From contig QIJB01000089.1 in NCBI GenBank assembly GCA_003231675.1, positions 1 to 15,501 on the forward strand: a DNA stretch of 15,501 bases, read 5' to 3'. Shown here piece by piece: positions 12,618-15,501 of this stretch (the first letter of the stretch is position 1; every line of letters starts with the position of its first letter). Position numbers and translations under genes: made by a program. Source of the stretch: Candidatus Campbelliibacteriota bacterium. GTDB taxonomy: Bacteria > Patescibacteriota > Minisyncoccia > UBA9983. The notes beneath the pieces were generated by a model, which was not told the DNA's origin, searched no databases, and worked only from the letters and a program-made list of their open reading frames with translations.

Positions 12618-13586
12618 TTATTTAACCAAATTCGGAGGAGTTTCTCCGTCCAAAGCCGCTATCAAATTTTCCGCCGCCAAATCTGACATCTTGGAGCGGG
12701 TTTCCTCCGTCGCCGAAGCGATGTGAGGAGTGATAATGACATTGTCCAATTCCGTCAGCCCTGGTGTCAAATTAGGCTCTTTTTCATACACATCTATGGC
12801 GGCGCCCTTTATGGTCTTGTTTTGTAGGGCCTCAACCAAGGCTTCTTCGTCAACAACCTGTCCGCGAGAAGTATTCACGAAAAAAGCGGTCGGTTTCATC
12901 GCGGCAAACCGCTCTTTATTGATAAGTCCCTTTGTGCTCTCCAAAAGAGGGACATGAACCGAAACAAAATCGGCGTCCTTCATCACACCCTCAACACTTT
13001 CGCGAAATTCGGCGCCATATTCTTTTTCAAATTCTTCATTTCGTTTTATGTCGTAATAAAGAACTCTCATTCCGAAACCTTTCACGGCGTGATTAGCAAC
13101 TCTTGAGCCGATTCTTCCAAGCCCGACAATGCCAAGCGTCTTTTTTGACAAATCGGTGCCCAACAAAAGCATCGGAGCCCAACCTTTGTAGTTTCCCGCC
13201 CGGGTGAATCTATCCGCTTCCGTAAGCCTGTGAGCGATGGCGAGCAAAAGGGTGAATGTGTATTCAGCCACGGTTTCCGTGAGCACTCCGGGAGTGTTGG
13301 TTATCATCACCCCCTTTTCTTTCGCCGCATCTAAATCTATATTGTTGAACCCGACGGCGTAATTGGCGAAAATCTTCGCTTTTGGCGCGGCGTCAAATAC
13401 CTCTCCGTCAATCTTGTCCGTCAAAAGGCACAAAACAGCGTCGTATTCTTTTTGCTTCAAAGCATCAAGCAACTCCTCCCTTGAAAGAACCTTATCTTCC
13501 GGGTTGATGTCAATTTCATAACCCTTTTCCTTTAACTTGTTTATTCCCGACTCGGGAATTTTCCTCGTAATATATATTTTTGCCAT
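12618..13586 (-). CDS. D-isomer-specific 2-hydroxyacid dehydrogenase (glyoxylate/hydroxypyruvate reductase-like)
   Basis: This cytosolic NAD(P)H-dependent oxidoreductase of 322 residues has normal family length. The Rossmann motif GLGRIG is at 155-160, followed by an Asp at the strand end (YYD), which favours NADH over NADPH. The catalytic triad is visible: Arg241 in NTSRGQVVDE, Glu270 in VYEKEP and His288 in TPHIASATEET. NYAVGFNNIDLDAA and NTPGVLTETVAEYTF are typical of glyoxylate reductase/GhrB-like members, so reduction of glyoxylate, hydroxypyruvate or a similar 2-oxoacid is likely; a phosphoglycerate dehydrogenase or D-lactate dehydrogenase role is less likely because no ACT domain is present. 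A Shine-Dalgarno-like AAGAAG at 13600-13595 sits 8 bases before the ATG. It is the third gene of the aldolase operon, 38 bases after the PNPOx-like gene, and ends at a strong terminator. Confidence 0.92.
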   Translation of the reverse strand: MAKIYITRKIPESGINKLKEKGYEIDINPEDKVLSREELLDALKQKEYDAVLCLLTDKIDGEVFDAAPKAKIFANYAVGFNNIDLDAAKEKGVMITNTPGVLTETVAEYTFTLLLAIAHRLTEADRFTRAGNYKGWAPMLLLGTDLSKKTLGIVGLGRIGSRVANHAVKGFGMRVLYYDIKRNEEFEKEYGAEFRESVEGVMKDADFVSVHVPLLESTKGLINKERFAAMKPTAFFVNTSRGQVVDEEALVEALQNKTIKGAAIDVYEKEPNLTPGLTELDNVIITPHIASATEETRSKMSDLAAENLIAALDGETPPNLVK

Positions 13587-13624
13587 ATTTTTTTCTTCTT
13601 ATTAACTTATAAATAACCTTTTAA

Positions 13625-13999
13625 TCAAGTGATTCTTTTTAATTTATCTATGGTTACCAAAATTCCTCCCTTAAACTCAACCTCTCCATTTTTTTCTATT
13701 TTGGAAATTTCATCCATCCATTTTCCCCCGGTAAAGTGTTCCGCCGTTCCCTTTAAGACATATCCGAAACAATCATTTTCCCATTCCTTATTCCAAACAA
13801 CCAAACAAACTCTGGGGTTGTTTTTAATGTTTTCAACGGTAATCAACATGCGGGCATCGGTTATCAGGATCTGATTTTCAGAAATCACTTTAACATATGC
13901 AACGGCAATGCAATGTGGATTTCCCTCTCGGTCAACGCTGGCAAAGCCCAAGGGATTGCATTCTGTAAGCGTCTTTAATTCTTCATTTATCTTGACCAT
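13625..13999 (-). CDS. Pyridoxamine 5'-phosphate oxidase-like FMN-binding protein
   Basis: This 124-residue protein has the split-barrel pattern of the PNPOx-like family. The opening strand LGFASVDREGNPHCIAVAYV is the typical nucleotide-binding beta hairpin. ILITDARMLITVENIKNNPRVCLVVWN is the second hallmark, with the conserved helix before a beta strand. YVLKGTAEHFTGGKWMDEI closes the barrel. Members bind FMN or F420 and reduce or oxidise small molecules; true pyridoxine oxidase is unlikely because the protein is half the usual PdxH length and lacks its C-terminal region. The ATG at 13999 shares one base with the aldolase stop (TAATG), so translation is coupled. It closes with TGA, which supports the standard code. 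Substrate unknown; the operon context with central carbon genes suggests redox housekeeping, an inference only. Confidence 0.85.
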   Translation of the reverse strand: MVKINEELKTLTECNPLGFASVDREGNPHCIAVAYVKVISENQILITDARMLITVENIKNNPRVCLVVWNKEWENDCFGYVLKGTAEHFTGGKWMDEISKIEKNGEVEFKGGILVTIDKLKRIT

Positions 14000-14859
14000 T
14001 AAACATTCCCAAACAGTCTTAATTTCTCCTCAACCTTTTGTTTGACCGCCTCAATGACCGGCGGGAAAATCTTGTAAGGAACGACCTGTTCCGGATTGTC
14101 AGCCAGCGCTTTTCGCAACGATTCGGTGTAAGCGACCCTAATTTCTGTGTTGATGTGAATATTGGCGATACCGGCCTCAATCGCCTTTCGCATATCCTCT
14201 TCGGAAATTCCCGAACCTCCGTGCAAAACAAGAATAACGTTTTCCGGCAATATCTTCCTGATTTCCTTGATTCTTTCAATGTCTATTTTTGGCTCATTCG
14301 CCGCGATGCCGTGAATATTGCCATACGCCCCGGAAAACCTGTCTATGCCCGTTTTCTCAACAAATTCAGCCGCCTCCTCCGGCTTGGTCAAATCTTCTGG
14401 CTTTATTTCAATAATCTCTTTCTGAATTATTGAATCGCCCCTCAGATATCCCAATTCCCCCTCCACGGAAATATCCGGATTTTTTGACTTCACATATTCA
14501 ACAACCTCGCGCGTTCCCGCCATATTCTCCTCAAACGGCAATTTTGACAAATCAACATGGATGGAATTGAAACCGGCGTCAAATGCCGCCTTCGCCGATT
14601 CAACGGAATGCGAATGATCCGGATTTATAAAAACCGGCATCTCGTATTCTTCTTCAAAAACGCGTCCGAGCGCCACCGCCTCTTTTAGGCCGACAAACTT
14701 TCTCTCCCCTTCGGAAAGCCCTATCATCGCCATCGGAGCGCCGACATTTTTGGACGCTTCCATTATCGCCCTGAACTGCTCCAAATTAGAAATATTAAAA
14801 TGCCCCGTCGCCCAATGCTCGCCCGTCGCCCCCCTTAAAATTTCTTGTAACTTTTTCAT
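13999..14859 (-). CDS. Class II fructose-bisphosphate aldolase
   Basis: This zinc-dependent aldolase (286 residues) cleaves or forms fructose 1,6-bisphosphate or a related ketose phosphate in the cytosol. PDHSHSVE puts the catalytic Asp81 and zinc ligand His82 in place. GELG near residue 146, His183 in YGNIHG and His213 in LHGGSGI are further ligand-region landmarks, and NIHINTEIRVAYTESLR is the phosphate-binding end. Differences from common enzymes are VDLS in place of DGS and YGNIHG in place of IGTxHG, so the substrate could also be tagatose bisphosphate or similar. The ATG at 14859 is preferred over the in-frame TTG at 14895. That TTG overlaps the -35 hexamer and its added residues (FFCLWGCIILN) do not look like family sequence. 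The start has no Shine-Dalgarno, and the TATAAT box ends 7 bases upstream. A PfkB kinase gene lies just before it. Confidence 0.9.
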   Translation of the reverse strand: MKKLQEILRGATGEHWATGHFNISNLEQFRAIMEASKNVGAPMAMIGLSEGERKFVGLKEAVALGRVFEEEYEMPVFINPDHSHSVESAKAAFDAGFNSIHVDLSKLPFEENMAGTREVVEYVKSKNPDISVEGELGYLRGDSIIQKEIIEIKPEDLTKPEEAAEFVEKTGIDRFSGAYGNIHGIAANEPKIDIERIKEIRKILPENVILVLHGGSGISEEDMRKAIEAGIANIHINTEIRVAYTESLRKALADNPEQVVPYKIFPPVIEAVKQKVEEKLRLFGNV

Positions 14860-14866
14860 ATTAAGT

Positions 14867-14895
14867 ATTATACACCCCCATAAACAAAAAAACAA
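14867..14895 (-). promoter_or_regulatory. Sigma70-type promoter of the aldolase operon, probably leaderless
   Basis: TTGTTT (14895-14890), a 17-base spacer and TATAAT (14872-14867). The expected transcription start, about 7 bases past the -10, coincides with the ATG at 14859, so the mRNA would begin at or within a base or two of the start codon. The -35 lies within the distal arm of the preceding terminator. Confidence 0.7.
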
Positions 14896-14945
14896 AAAAC
14901 GCCCGTAACTTGCTTAAATCAAGTTGCGGGCGTTTTTTGTTTTTT
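14887..14945 (-). terminator. Strong intrinsic terminator after the PfkB kinase gene
   Basis: A 26-bp stem with one G-T wobble (arms 14920-14945 and 14887-14912) and a 7-base loop begins 10 bases after the stop at 14956. A GC-rich core (CGCCCG) is flanked by A/T tracts on both sides, so it can end transcription on either strand. Confidence 0.9.
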
Positions 14946-14955
14946 ACATGAGGAA

Positions 14956-15501
14956 TTATATTAACTTCGGTTTATAATCTTCAGACGCTTTCTTGAGTTC
15001 CTCCTCAAGCTTTTCTCTCGTGAGCAATCCGGCGCGCGCGCCGATTTGTTGAACAACCGACATTGAGTTTATCGGCCCCCATTTCAATGCCTCGGGAATG
15101 GACATTCCCAAAATAATCGCCACAGTGAAAGTTGAAGAAAATGAATCCCCCGCTCCGGTTCTGTCAAGCGGAGGCTTCGGGTCAGGATACATCGGCATTT
15201 GCCAAAACTCTTTTCCGTCGTAAACAAAGGCGCCGTTTCTTCCATCGGTAATGACCGTAATTTTCGGTCCCAAGTCGTAAATCGCCAATAACAGTTTCTT
15301 AATGTCATCTTCCTTTATTTCCAAAATTCTCTGCGCCTCGTCCTTATTGCAGAAAAACAAATCCGCTCTTTTGTAAATTCCCTTCAGAGCGTCTTTGCCG
15401 AATTTCATTTGGTAAGTCCCCGGCTGGAAAGCGAGTTTGATTTCCGGATTTTCATTCAGATATTTTTCAATAACGGAATGGAACGGCAGAGAATTTGAAC
15501 C
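14956..15501 (-). CDS. PfkB/ribokinase-family sugar kinase, partial (N-terminus outside window)
   Basis: The frame is open to the right edge, leaving 181 visible residues plus the stop. KLAFQPGTYQM leads to ADLFFCNKDEAQRIL, a landmark of the fold. ITDGRNGAFVYDGKEFW precedes DRTGAGDSFSS (Asp119 of the visible part), which is PfkB signature 2 with the anion hole and catalytic base. FSSTFTVAIILGMSIPEALKWGPI follows, as usual. The family phosphorylates sugars, sugar phosphates or nucleosides from ATP. Adjacency to a class II aldolase suggests a 6-phosphofructokinase or tagatose-6-phosphate kinase type, but ribokinase or nucleoside kinase remain possible without the N-terminal substrate region. 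An internal ATG at 15408 is not the start, because the reading frame is conserved upstream of it. The gene ends at its own terminator, so it is a separate transcription unit from the aldolase. Confidence 0.85.
   Translation of the reverse strand, partial: GSNSLPFHSVIEKYLNENPEIKLAFQPGTYQMKFGKDALKGIYKRADLFFCNKDEAQRILEIKEDDIKKLLLAIYDLGPKITVITDGRNGAFVYDGKEFWQMPMYPDPKPPLDRTGAGDSFSSTFTVAIILGMSIPEALKWGPINSMSVVQQIGARAGLLTREKLEEELKKASEDYKPKLI

Noticed and set aside
14860..14895. TTG start adding 12 residues to the aldolase
   Set aside because: It overlaps the -35 and terminator arm, and the residues FFCLWGCIILN do not resemble the family start.
1..15501. tRNA, rRNA, CRISPR arrays, insertion sequences or attachment sites
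   Set aside because: Intergenic gaps are all under about 100 bases and none shows a tRNA-like fold, spaced direct repeats, or transposase-like coding sequence.

Overview
The window reads as a chromosomal segment of a Patescibacteria/CPR-type bacterium, probably near Parcubacteria. This is inferred from four things: the compact one-strand layout, the divergent but intact cell-wall genes, the weak or absent Shine-Dalgarno sequences, and a module of a HerA/VirD4-type ATPase, a small acidic DUF5663-like protein and a large charged membrane protein. TGA closes two genes and is not seen inside conserved ones, so the standard bacterial code fits. Every supported gene lies on the minus strand, so transcription runs from high to low coordinates. 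There is no gene-free stretch above 300 bases, and I saw no tRNA, rRNA, CRISPR array or insertion sequence.

Reading in the direction of transcription, the window opens with the 3' part of a PfkB-family sugar kinase, closed by a strong hairpin terminator. Next is an apparent operon of a class II fructose-bisphosphate aldolase, an FMN-binding PNPOx-like protein joined to it by a TAATG overlap, and a D-2-hydroxyacid dehydrogenase, closed by a second strong terminator. A Ca2+/Na+ antiporter of the CaCA family follows with its own promoter. At both terminators the promoter-distal arm carries the -35 box of the next promoter, so terminator and promoter are physically fused.

The middle of the window is the most unusual part: a 907-residue cytoplasmic DNA-translocase-like ATPase, a 110-residue acidic protein and an 839-residue coiled-coil protein with two glycine-rich hydrophobic segments and a histidine/glycine-rich tail. 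A (CT/GA)10 dinucleotide tract starts at the stop codon of the ATPase gene, and a 16-bp A/T palindrome abuts the start of the next gene. I propose this trio as a membrane-anchored DNA or protein transfer module whose downstream genes could be length-variable; that is inference.

The last block is cell envelope and translation: a D-aminoacylase-like amidohydrolase that has lost one of the usual metal-binding histidines, preceded by a 20-bp perfect palindrome; FtsW; MurG; glutamyl-tRNA synthetase; and the N-terminal part of an exported EnvC/PcsB-like coiled-coil protein that runs off the left edge. FtsW and MurG make and polymerise lipid II, the EnvC-like protein probably controls or performs wall cleavage, and the amidohydrolase may process D-amino-acid-containing wall fragments. 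gltX sits inside this packed run and carries an unusual heptanucleotide repeat in its coding sequence.
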